Assembly (NCBI GenBank): GCA_021166815.1
Contig: JAJPEO010000109.1
Location: 1-20,662, forward strand
Length of the DNA stretch: 20,662 bases
DNA from: Nocardioides sp.
GTDB taxonomy: Bacteria > Actinomycetota > Actinomycetes > Propionibacteriales > Nocardioidaceae
Reading direction: 5' to 3'
In this document: positions 8,606 through 14,385 of the stretch, piece by piece
Layout of the letters: each line of letters starts with the position of its first letter
Position numbering within the stretch: the stretch's first letter is position 1
Notes under the pieces: model-generated
Told to the model about the DNA's origin: nothing
The model's input: only the letters and a program-made list of their open reading frames with translations
Databases searched by the model: none
Program-made: the position numbers and the translations under genes

Positions 8606-9823
8606 TCACAGCCGCCAGCACGAGGACAGGGCGGCGAGGCCTGCGAACCGCGCCTCGAAGAAGGAGTAGACCTCGGTCGCGTTGTTGAGCATGCCACCCA
8701 CGTGTCCCGGGCTCACGTTGGTGCTCAGCCGCACCTTGGCGCCCCGTCGGCACCAGTCCTTCGCAAGCTGCTCCCCGACACGGTAGGGAACCACGTCGTC
8801 GAGCACGCTGTGGGTCACCAGCACGGGCGCCGACGGCTTGCGCCGACCGATCGCCTGGTCGTCGATCATGGTGCGGAACGGCTCGCGGGTGATCAGCTCG
8901 GCGAGGTCTGCCCCGTCCGAGGTGTAGTCGCTGGACGTGGTGAACGCCGTGTTGAAGAGGTCGAACACGCAGTCGTCGGAGATCTCGTCGTACATCGCCC
9001 GGCCGGCGTCGTTGAGGTACGGCATCATGTCGACGCCGTAGCTCGCGGTGAGACCGGCGATCGCGAACCAGGTGAACTCCGAGAAGATCGAGCCGTCGAT
9101 CGCCCCGGGCAGGGCCCGGAGGTCGGCGGGCACGGCCCCCGCCACGGCGCCGCGAACCCGCAGCTCCGGTGCATAGGTCGGGGCCAGCTCGACCGCGGAG
9201 GCCGAGCCGGCGCCTCCCTGTGAGTAGCCGTACAGCCCGACCGGGTGCGTGACGTCCAGACCACTGCCGGGCAACCGCTGGGCGGCCCGCACCATGTCGA
9301 GCACGGCGTGGCCCTGCGACTCCCGGTCCATGTAGGTGTGCATGCCCGCCGTGCCCAGGCCCTCGTAGTCGGTCATCGCGATGGCGTAGCCGCGCAGCAG
9401 GAGGCCCGCCATGAAGATCGACTCGTACTCGAACCCCTCGCTGAGCTGTCGCGACGGCGCGCACGTGTCGCCGATCCCCTGGGTGCCGACGGCGTAGCCG
9501 ATCACCGGCCGCTTGCCGGGCCCGATCCACGGCGCCTTGGGCACGAGCACCGAGCCCGACACGGCGATGGGCTTCCCGGTGCGGTTCGTGGAGCGGTAGA
9601 GCACCCGCTTGGAGGTGTACGCGGCGCTGCTCAGGTCGGCCGGGTCGAGGAGGAAGCCCAGGGGCTCGCTGCGGATGACGTCGCCGTTGGACGCGGGCAG
9701 CGTCGCCGGGGCGACGTAGAACGGCGGCAGGGCCTCCTCGGCCTGTGCGGCCGGCCCGGCGAGCACGAGGGGCAGGGCCACCACAGCCGCTGCGACGGAC
9801 ATGGCGAGACGGCGTGACGACAT
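8606..9823 (-). CDS. Secreted lipase-like alpha/beta hydrolase (secretory lipase family)
   Basis: A 405-residue exported esterase or lipase, expected to cleave acyl esters outside the cell. Residues 1-28 form a Sec signal peptide: Ser-Arg-Arg, a hydrophobic core, and an AAQA-EE cleavage region. The mature part has the nucleophile elbow GYSQGG with Ser201, a probable Asp at 342 or 343 in THSVLDDVVPY, and His374 in SPGHVGG. This order and the DYEGLG segment (152-157) fit the bacterial/fungal secretory lipase (LIP) family. Cysteines 121, 285, 358 and 402 could form disulfides. AGGAGG lies 4 nt before the ATG, a strong ribosome site that decides the start. A KstR-like palindrome lies about 100 nt upstream, suggesting control by lipid or steroid availability. 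The exact substrate is not known. Confidence 0.86.
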   Translation of the reverse strand: MSSRRLAMSVAAAVVALPLVLAGPAAQAEEALPPFYVAPATLPASNGDVIRSEPLGFLLDPADLSSAAYTSKRVLYRSTNRTGKPIAVSGSVLVPKAPWIGPGKRPVIGYAVGTQGIGDTCAPSRQLSEGFEYESIFMAGLLLRGYAIAMTDYEGLGTAGMHTYMDRESQGHAVLDMVRAAQRLPGSGLDVTHPVGLYGYSQGGAGSASAVELAPTYAPELRVRGAVAGAVPADLRALPGAIDGSIFSEFTWFAIAGLTASYGVDMMPYLNDAGRAMYDEISDDCVFDLFNTAFTTSSDYTSDGADLAELITREPFRTMIDDQAIGRRKPSAPVLVTHSVLDDVVPYRVGEQLAKDWCRRGAKVRLSTNVSPGHVGGMLNNATEVYSFFEARFAGLAALSSCWRL

Positions 9824-9827
9824 GGAT

Positions 9828-9833
9828 CCTCCT
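9828..9833 (-). promoter_or_regulatory. Strong Shine-Dalgarno of the lipase gene
   Basis: AGGAGG on the minus strand, 4 nt before the ATG at 9823. It is the best ribosome-binding site in the window and fixes the lipase start and its signal peptide. Confidence 0.7.
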
Positions 9834-9923
9834 GAGACCGAATCCGCCCGGGTGCCCGGGGGGTGGGCGGAGCAGAGCAGGTGGCGCAGGTCACGCACAA
9901 GGGATTCCCGCGTCTGTCTCAAC

Positions 9924-9937
9924 TAGAACGCGTTCTT
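9924..9937. promoter_or_regulatory. KstR-like operator upstream of lipase
   Basis: TAGAACGCGTTCTT matches 13 of 14 positions of the KstR consensus TNNAACNNGTTNNA, and the core AGAACGCGTTCT (9925-9936) is a perfect 12-bp palindrome. KstR is the TetR-family repressor of sterol-degradation genes in mycobacteria and relatives. The site lies about 100 nt upstream of the lipase ATG. A possible -35, TTGAGA, follows it at 9918-9923 on the minus strand, but the -10 is unclear. Which TetR protein binds here is inference. Confidence 0.5.
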
Positions 9938-9965
9938 CCCCAATTCGGTGGAAACGCGGGCCCGA

Positions 9966-11000
9966 TCAGTCCTCGGGCAACGCCGTCGCCGCCTCGAACC
10001 CGTCGATGGACTCGGGGTCCTCGTCGATGGCCTCGACGGCCTCGGTGAGCTCGGGCTCGGCCGCCGGGCGTGGGTCCAGGTGGACGCCGGCGATCATGCA
10101 CCGCACGGAGCCGCCGGCGAGCTCGATCGTGGGGATGTCCACGGCGAGGATCTCGCACGACTCCTCGATCAGGGCGACCTGGTCGGGACGCAGGCTGGCC
10201 CTGGCTCGCACGGACATGGCCATGACGTGGCGGCGCCGTCCTTCGGGGGTACGTCCGGACAGCTCCACCGCGTTGCCGGCGAACTGACGCACCTGCTCCT
10301 CGGTGATCTCGACGATCGTGCGGCCCTTCACCGAGAGGCGCTCGCGCACCTGCTCGCGACGGCGCTCGTCGCGGATCATCTCGAGGGCGACGAGCGCGAC
10401 ATCGGTGCCGATGCAGGCGATGACGTTGGTGTGGTAGACGGGGACGCCGTCGGAGTCCACCGCGTCGAACGCCATCGGCTCGTAGCCGAAGTCGGTGCAG
10501 AACCGCTCCAGGACGTGCGGGTCGGCCCGGTGGCTACGAGCGGTGTAGGCAACGCGGGAGACGTGGTCGAGCACCATCGCGCCGGTGCCCTCGAGGAAGA
10601 TCCCGTCCGGTTCCAGGCCGCTGTAGTCGACGATCGTCTGCACGCGGTAGTGCGACTTGAGCATCTCCAGGATGTCGGCGCGCCGCTCGTGGCGCCGGTT
10701 CGACGCGTACATCGGGTAGACGGCGACCAACCCGCCGGCGTGGGTGGAGAGCCAGTTGTTGGGGAAGACGCTGTCGGGCCGCGTGTGGTCCTCGTCCTCG
10801 AAGACGTGCACGGTCACCCCCGCCTCGCGCAGGGCCTGGGCGAGGGCATCCATCTCCCGCAGTGCCCGCGCAGCGACCTCGTCCTCAGGAGTTCCTGCCG
10901 GGACCTCCGCCTGGAACGCATTGTCCGCCGCAGTGGCCGGGTTGGGGGCGAACTTCTCGGCACGGATGAGGATCACCGCAGAGGGGGCTTGGGCACTCAC
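9966..11000 (-). CDS. ctlX: Citrulline/arginine-type guanidino-group hydrolase (CtlX-like, amidinotransferase fold)
   Basis: A 344-residue protein of the pentein (amidinotransferase/deiminase) fold, most like CtlX hydrolases linked to citrulline use. It has the N-terminal QAPSAVILIR strand, HTRPDSVFPNNW (72-83), NRRHERR (101-107), LEGTG (136-140), VYHTNV with His190, and SVRCMIAG with the catalytic Cys301. Residues 312-344 form an acidic extension (many Glu/Asp) after the usual C-terminus at about 310. The start is GTG at 11000. TACATT lies 6 nt upstream with no Shine-Dalgarno, so the transcript probably begins at the start codon. No aminotransferase or Lrp gene is beside it here; it stands alone between the DUF4177-like gene and the lipase. 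Deiminase or dimethylargininase activity remains possible. Confidence 0.78.
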   Translation of the reverse strand: MSAQAPSAVILIRAEKFAPNPATAADNAFQAEVPAGTPEDEVAARALREMDALAQALREAGVTVHVFEDEDHTRPDSVFPNNWLSTHAGGLVAVYPMYASNRRHERRADILEMLKSHYRVQTIVDYSGLEPDGIFLEGTGAMVLDHVSRVAYTARSHRADPHVLERFCTDFGYEPMAFDAVDSDGVPVYHTNVIACIGTDVALVALEMIRDERRREQVRERLSVKGRTIVEITEEQVRQFAGNAVELSGRTPEGRRRHVMAMSVRARASLRPDQVALIEESCEILAVDIPTIELAGGSVRCMIAGVHLDPRPAAEPELTEAVEAIDEDPESIDGFEAATALPED

Positions 11001-11006
11001 GGCGGG

Positions 11007-11012
11007 AATGTA
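11007..11012 (-). promoter_or_regulatory. -10 hexamer of leaderless ctlX
   Basis: TACATT on the minus strand matches TANNNT and is followed by 6 nt and then the GTG start at 11000, so transcription should start at the codon itself. No -35 is obvious, which is common for actinobacterial leaderless promoters. Confidence 0.55.
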
Positions 11013-11066
11013 TCGCCCGTCACAGCGCGCGGGCGACCCGCCCCGCCGCGCCGACTGACGACCGGG

Positions 11067-11270
11067 TCAGGCCTGCTTCTTGAACCAGTAGGTCATCTCG
11101 TGGCCGGGCATCACCTGGACCAGCTCCCAGCCGTTGGCGCCCAGGTTGCTGAGCAGGTCCTCCCAGGACTCAGAACCGGCGACGATGGATTCTGCGTCGG
11201 CGTTGTAGCCACCGACCTCCACGTTGCCCTGGTCGTCGACGGTGATCTCGAGGTGTGCCCAAGCAGTCAT
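11067..11270 (-). CDS. Small DUF4177-like protein
   Basis: A 67-residue soluble protein of unknown function. The C-terminal half, LLSNLGANGWELVQVMPG then YWFKK, carries the Leu-Gly-x-x-Gly-Trp-Glu-Leu-Val core typical of DUF4177-type small proteins. The N-terminus (WAHLEITVDDQGN) would form the preceding beta-strand pair. The start was set at the ATG at 11270, where AAGGA lies 8 nt upstream; the frame remains open further up but runs antisense through the macro-domain gene. It is divergent from the macro gene with a 78-bp gap. It lies upstream of ctlX on the same strand, but ctlX seems to have its own promoter. Confidence 0.75.
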   Translation of the reverse strand: MTAWAHLEITVDDQGNVEVGGYNADAESIVAGSESWEDLLSNLGANGWELVQVMPGHEMTYWFKKQA

Positions 11271-11336
11271 GGGGTGATCCTTGCACGCCGGGCCCCGTGC
11301 GCGGTGACGTCGAGCGCAACTGTCGGTGGCGCGCGG

Positions 11337-11342
11337 CAGACT
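11337..11342 (+). promoter_or_regulatory. Possible -10 hexamer for leaderless macro-domain gene
   Basis: CAGACT is followed by 6 nt and the ATG at 11349, with no ribosome site between. It fits the (C/T)ANNNT pattern seen at other starts in the window. No -35 is evident. Confidence 0.35.
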
Positions 11343-11348
11343 GGACGC

Positions 11349-11858
11349 ATGGAGATCATCCCGGTCAAGGGCGACATCACCACCGTGCACGTGGACGCGA
11401 TCGTCAACGCAGCCAACAACCGGATGCGTGGTGGCGGTGGCGTCGACGGGGCCATCCACGCGGCCGGCGGACCCGCCGTGCTCGCGGACTGCCGCGCCCG
11501 CTTCCCCCACGGCCTCGCCACCGGCGACGCCGGGTGGACCACCGCGGGAGACCTCCCCGCCCGGTGGATCATCCACACCGTCGGCCCCAACCACCGGGCC
11601 GGCGAGCGGGACCGCTCCCTGCTCGAGTCGTGCTACCGCCGGTGCCTGGAGGTCGCCGACGAGCTGGGAGCCCGCAGCGTGGCGTTCCCCCTCATCAGCG
11701 GCGGGGTCTACGGCTGGCCCCACGACGACGCCGTCGCCGCAGCCGTGCAGGTGCTGACCGAGGCCGAGAGCGAGGTGCGCGAGTGTCGGCTCGTGGCCTT
11801 CAACGACACGACCTACGAGGCGTACGTCGCGGCACTGCGGGCGGCGGGCAGGGGCTGA
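11349..11858 (+). CDS. Macro-domain protein, probable O-acetyl-ADP-ribose/ADP-ribosyl hydrolase
   Basis: A 169-residue single macro domain, a cytosolic module that binds ADP-ribose and often removes it from proteins or hydrolyses O-acetyl-ADP-ribose. The order of motifs is canonical for the MacroD/YmdB type: KGDITTVHVDAIVNAANN (7-24) with Asp9 and Asn20, the Gly-rich GGGGVDGAIH loop (28-37), WIIHTVGPN (about 73-81), and the second loop PLISGGVYGWP near 115-125. The ATG at 11349 gives the usual MEIxxVKGDIT beginning. It is convergent with the nuclease gene, with only 3 nt between the stops. No partner such as a DarT toxin, sirtuin or lipoate ligase is adjacent, so its target is unknown. Confidence 0.92.
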   Translation: MEIIPVKGDITTVHVDAIVNAANNRMRGGGGVDGAIHAAGGPAVLADCRARFPHGLATGDAGWTTAGDLPARWIIHTVGPNHRAGERDRSLLESCYRRCLEVADELGARSVAFPLISGGVYGWPHDDAVAAAVQVLTEAESEVRECRLVAFNDTTYEAYVAALRAAGRG

Positions 11859-11861
11859 GGC

Positions 11862-12410
11862 TCACCGCCAGCACGTCCCCCACGAGCCACGGTCCTGCTC
11901 GCGCGCCGACCGCTCCAGCACGCGATAGTCATCGGCTCGGAGGAACGGCTCGCCCCTGAAGACGTAGACCCTCGCCAGACCCTGCTCGACGAGCAGAGCA
12001 CCGGCGTCGCGCCCACCCACCTCGACATGGCGCAGCATCCGGTCGTACCGGTCGCGGTCGTCCTGTCCCGGGTCTCGCACCAGCACCACCCGCGTGCCGG
12101 GCGGGACCAGGTCGACCAGCGCCGCGCGAGCCTCGTCGGCACCGCACTCGGCCGCCTCGGCGCCTTCGGGCGTGTCGATGCCCAGCAGTCGGACGCGCTG
12201 CTCACCACCACGACGCAGGTCCACCCGGATCGAGTCCCCGTCGTAGACCCACTCGACCACGGCACTGCGGCGAAGACCTCGCTCGACCTGGGACGACTCC
12301 TCGCCGGACGAGGGTGACCCCGGGGGCGCACTCGGTTCTGTCGGAGCGGTCGCGCAGCCTGCGCCGGCCACCGACCACGCCGCGACCCACGCCACGAGCC
12401 CGCGCCTCAC
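11862..12410 (-). CDS. Secreted or lipoprotein staphylococcal-nuclease-like (thermonuclease) protein
   Basis: A 182-residue exported nuclease, predicted to cut DNA or RNA with Ca2+ outside the cytoplasm. The N-terminus, Arg-Arg then a hydrophobic stretch ending AGAGC at Cys19, looks like a lipoprotein signal, although Gly at -3 is not ideal. A Pro/Ser/Glu-rich linker (20-45) precedes the SNase domain. The active-site residues are present: YDGDS (56-60), Arg74 and Glu82 in VRLLGIDTPE, and Arg124 in DRYDRML. A C-terminal Cys180 could pair with Cys89. I chose GTG at 12410, whose GTGA overlaps the stop of the preceding gene; the longer open frame upstream is not signal-like. It is the last gene of the four-gene satD operon and ends 3 nt from the macro gene. 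Confidence 0.85.
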   Translation of the reverse strand: MRRGLVAWVAAWSVAGAGCATAPTEPSAPPGSPSSGEESSQVERGLRRSAVVEWVYDGDSIRVDLRRGGEQRVRLLGIDTPEGAEAAECGADEARAALVDLVPPGTRVVLVRDPGQDDRDRYDRMLRHVEVGGRDAGALLVEQGLARVYVFRGEPFLRADDYRVLERSAREQDRGSWGTCWR

Positions 12411-12943
12411 CCGGGGCCGCCCGTGCCCAGGGTCCACTGCTCCAGGACGTGGCAGCGGTCGGTCTCCCACCAGGCGAGCTGGAGGGTGTCGAGGCGCGTC
12501 GACACCGGGACGGCGCCGGCCAGCGACCGGCGCGTGGAGTCGATGCCCACCTCGGGCGACGCGGCGTCGAGGGTGAGGTGCGGGGCGACCGCGGGCCCGA
12601 ACTCACCGGCATAGGGAGGGAACTGGGGGAAGGCCTCCACGAGCCTTGCCGTGAGCCTCGCGAGCGGCTCCTGGGGCTCGGGCACCAGGTGGATGATGCC
12701 GTTGGGGAACTGGTCGAGGCGCTCGAGCCGGACGTCGATCGGCGCGGTCTGCGCCGCGATCGAGGCGACAGTCGACACCGCGTCACGAGTCGGTCGTGGA
12801 TCGAACGGCGCCAGTGCCGTGATGTGGGCGTGCCCGAACCTTTCGTCGTCGGACACGAACGAGGGGTCGTAGTGACGGGTACGCGCCACCACCCAGTCCT
12901 CCAGCACCGGGACCGGCAGCTGCAGCACGGTGTGTCCCCTCAC
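12407..12943 (-). CDS. 2H phosphoesterase (2'-5' RNA ligase family)
   Basis: A 178-residue cytosolic protein of the LigT/2H superfamily. Members hydrolyse or form 2'-5' and cyclic phosphodiester bonds in RNA ends or small nucleotides. Both catalytic HxT motifs are present: HIT (His40, Thr42) in HAHITALAPF and HLT (His122, Thr124) in VAPHLTLD, in the expected two-lobe arrangement. The start is GTG at 12943, overlapping the stop of the membrane-protein gene as GTGA. It gives MRGHTVLQLPVP, which fits the family start. Its own stop overlaps the next GTG in the same way. As third gene of the satD operon it could remove a nucleotide made or sensed by the SatD-like protein, but that is inference. 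RNA repair is the simpler alternative. Confidence 0.88.
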   Translation of the reverse strand: MRGHTVLQLPVPVLEDWVVARTRHYDPSFVSDDERFGHAHITALAPFDPRPTRDAVSTVASIAAQTAPIDVRLERLDQFPNGIIHLVPEPQEPLARLTARLVEAFPQFPPYAGEFGPAVAPHLTLDAASPEVGIDSTRRSLAGAVPVSTRLDTLQLAWWETDRCHVLEQWTLGTGGPG

Positions 12944-13665
12944 GCGAGCAGCACCAGCGATGCGAGTGCGACCAGCCAGGAGACGAACGAGCCCACGAGG
13001 AAGTACTCGGTGAGCTGGTGCACGCGCTGCTGCTCCTGGCGTGACGAGAGCTCGGGGAACCGGAGCAGGCCCTTGGCGGCCACCACGATGGAGGCCGCGG
13101 TGACGTGGCCGGCCAGCCCCAGGGACACGATGAAGACCCGTTCGAGCGGGCCGAGGAGTCGCCCACCCTTCAGCGGGGTGGGCGGCAGCGATCCGTCCGC
13201 CGCGGGATTGATGGTGCCGGTGGTCTTCAGGACCAGGCGCACGATGACGTTGCCCGTCGACAGCTGCACGCCGAGTGCGCCCATCAGCAGCAGGAAGCGT
13301 TCGGGCGTGAGGTCGGCCAGGACCGGGACCGACACCCCCTCGAGCCACCTCGCCACGAGCCCGCCGACAGGCGGGGCCGACCCCGACACCCCCACTGCGA
13401 GGACCAGGGAGAAGGCGAGCACGACCAGGGGGAGCCACGCGGGGCCCCGGCCGAACCCGCGCGTGACGGTGTGACCCCACGCCAGGACGAGCACCGCGAT
13501 GACGACCAGGGCGACCACGTCCCTCACGTCGGTGAGGCCGGCGCAGAGCCCGATCACGATCGCCGCGGTCGCCCCCACGGCTTCGGGCACCCGACGCACG
13601 GGACGCACCGAGTGCGCCAGGTCGCTCACGGCCACGCCGATGAGCAGCACGGCAAGCCAGCTCAC
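12940..13665 (-). CDS. Polytopic membrane protein, SatD partner (DUF3307-like)
   Basis: A 241-residue protein with about six or seven membrane segments (near 3-19, 29-45, 49-67, 77-95, 125-150, 174-197 and 218-240). The C-terminal part is the most distinctive: GGRLLGPLERVFI, an AAKGLLRF segment, and the terminal TEYFLVGSFVSWLVAL. The same order (G-x-x-x-G-x-LER, then K-x-x-x-RF-x-EL, then EYFL-x-G-x-x-S) is what I recall of the DUF3307-type membrane proteins encoded beside satD genes in other bacteria. The start is GTG at 13665, overlapping the satD stop as GTGA, and its own stop overlaps the next GTG. Function is unknown. It may be the membrane target or effector of the SatD protein. Confidence 0.7.
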   Translation of the reverse strand: MSWLAVLLIGVAVSDLAHSVRPVRRVPEAVGATAAIVIGLCAGLTDVRDVVALVVIAVLVLAWGHTVTRGFGRGPAWLPLVVLAFSLVLAVGVSGSAPPVGGLVARWLEGVSVPVLADLTPERFLLLMGALGVQLSTGNVIVRLVLKTTGTINPAADGSLPPTPLKGGRLLGPLERVFIVSLGLAGHVTAASIVVAAKGLLRFPELSSRQEQQRVHQLTEYFLVGSFVSWLVALASLVLLA

Positions 13666-14327
13666 GGTGCCTCCTCGTCGTCGTCGTGCTGGACCTCCGC
13701 CAGCAGCTCGTGTGCCGTCACCACCGCGGCCAGGCCGTCGCTGCGCACGCGTTGTGACACTGCGGAGGGGCTGATCGACAGCGCGGTCGCGATCTCCTGC
13801 TGCGACCTGTCCTCCAGCAGACCACGCAGCACCGACACCGCGCGAGGCGACAGGCCGGTCACGAGCTCGTCGCGCAGGACGAGGGCGGCGTTGACCGCCG
13901 GCAGCGACGGCAGGCTGGCGCCCTCCGCGCGGCGGCACGCCGTCCGCAGGCGGCGCGAGCGTGGCTCCGCTTGGGCCTGCTGCACGTGCTCGATGGCCGC
14001 GCGAGCAGCCCACCATCCCGGACCGTCCTCCACCCGGCCCTCCGCGTCGAGCACGGTCACCGGACCCCAGCCGACACCGTGGCGCACGTCGGCCTCCGGC
14101 AGGAGCCTGACCCTCACGAGCAACGTGGCGGCGAGCGCGTCACCGACGGTGGCGTAGACCCCCTGGTACTCGTCACCGGCGCTGACCCGCAGCGGACGGA
14201 GCGGGGTCACCAGCTCGTTGACCTCGTCGAGCGCCTGGGTCACAGTGGCGTGGAGCGCCGTACGGTCCCTGCTGCGACGCGAGGCGACGAGGTCACCGAT
14301 CACGAGTGCCACGGGCGGATGCTTCAC
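13662..14327 (-). CDS. satD: SatD-family protein: cyclase-like N-terminal domain plus C-terminal HTH
   Basis: A 221-residue cytosolic protein heading a four-gene operon. The N-terminal 120 residues contain ALVIGDLVASR (Asp12), SAGDEYQGVY (Asp52), DALAATLLVRVRLL, DVRHGVGWGPV (80-90) and DGPGWWAARAAIE (101-113). This order matches SatD proteins. By my reading it also follows the class III nucleotidyl cyclase fold: metal Asp in strand 1, GD in the hairpin, RxGxxxGxV, and a helix like NxAAR. The Asn expected before the AAR helix is not conserved, so activity is open. Residues 159-205 form a LuxR/sigma-4-like helix-turn-helix (LSPRAVSVLRGL..SQQEIATALSIS). The start is GTG at 14327, 7 nt after a CATCAT -10. 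Two inverted repeats upstream suggest autoregulation. The biological role is unknown. Confidence 0.75.
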   Translation of the reverse strand: MKHPPVALVIGDLVASRRSRDRTALHATVTQALDEVNELVTPLRPLRVSAGDEYQGVYATVGDALAATLLVRVRLLPEADVRHGVGWGPVTVLDAEGRVEDGPGWWAARAAIEHVQQAQAEPRSRRLRTACRRAEGASLPSLPAVNAALVLRDELVTGLSPRAVSVLRGLLEDRSQQEIATALSISPSAVSQRVRSDGLAAVVTAHELLAEVQHDDDEEAP

Positions 14328-14334
14328 AGGTTCG

Positions 14335-14363
14335 ATGATGAAGCAAAATCCTTCATCTGTCCA
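14335..14363 (-). promoter_or_regulatory. satD promoter, leaderless
   Basis: On the minus strand, TGGACA (14358-14363, five of six -35 bases) is followed after exactly 17 bp by CATCAT (14335-14340, four of six -10 bases). Seven nt later comes the GTG start at 14327. No ribosome site is seen, so the mRNA is probably leaderless. The first 19-bp inverted repeat fills the spacer and runs into the -10, so a bound protein should block RNA polymerase. Confidence 0.55.
14338..14356. promoter_or_regulatory. Operator-like inverted repeat 1 in satD promoter
   Basis: ATGAAG, 7 nt, CTTCAT: a perfect 6-bp inverted repeat with an AT-rich centre in a GC-rich chromosome. It lies between the -35 and -10 of satD. 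The same arms and spacing recur at 14367-14385, and the centres are 29 bp apart. The HTH of SatD is the obvious candidate ligand, by inference. Confidence 0.65.
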
Positions 14364-14366
14364 TAA

Positions 14367-14385
14367 ATGAAGTCTTATCCTTCAT
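14367..14385. promoter_or_regulatory. Operator-like inverted repeat 2, overlapping the glnE stop
   Basis: A second ATGAAG, 7 nt, CTTCAT inverted repeat, with the same arms as the one at 14338 and a different centre that shares the final ATC. It lies just upstream of the satD -35 and includes the last codons and TAA of glnE (14375-14377). That a coding end keeps a perfect copy suggests selection for binding. Confidence 0.62.

Noticed and set aside
8550..9530. Longer N-terminus for the Rieske oxidoreductase
   Set aside because: It lies over the lipase gene in another frame; the Shine-Dalgarno and family leader support 8549.
9848..9861. CCCGGGTGCCCGGG as an operator or hairpin
   Set aside because: It is a repeat of the self-palindromic CCCGGG; such G/C runs are common here and nothing else supports a function.
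11283..11300. GCACG...CGTGC hairpin in the divergent DUF4177/macro promoter
   Set aside because: Arms of only 4-5 bp in a GC-rich gap; not distinguishable from chance.
11349..12410. Macro domain plus nuclease as a DarTG-like toxin-antitoxin pair
   Set aside because: The genes are convergent, the nuclease is exported and belongs to the satD operon, and no DarT-type toxin is present.
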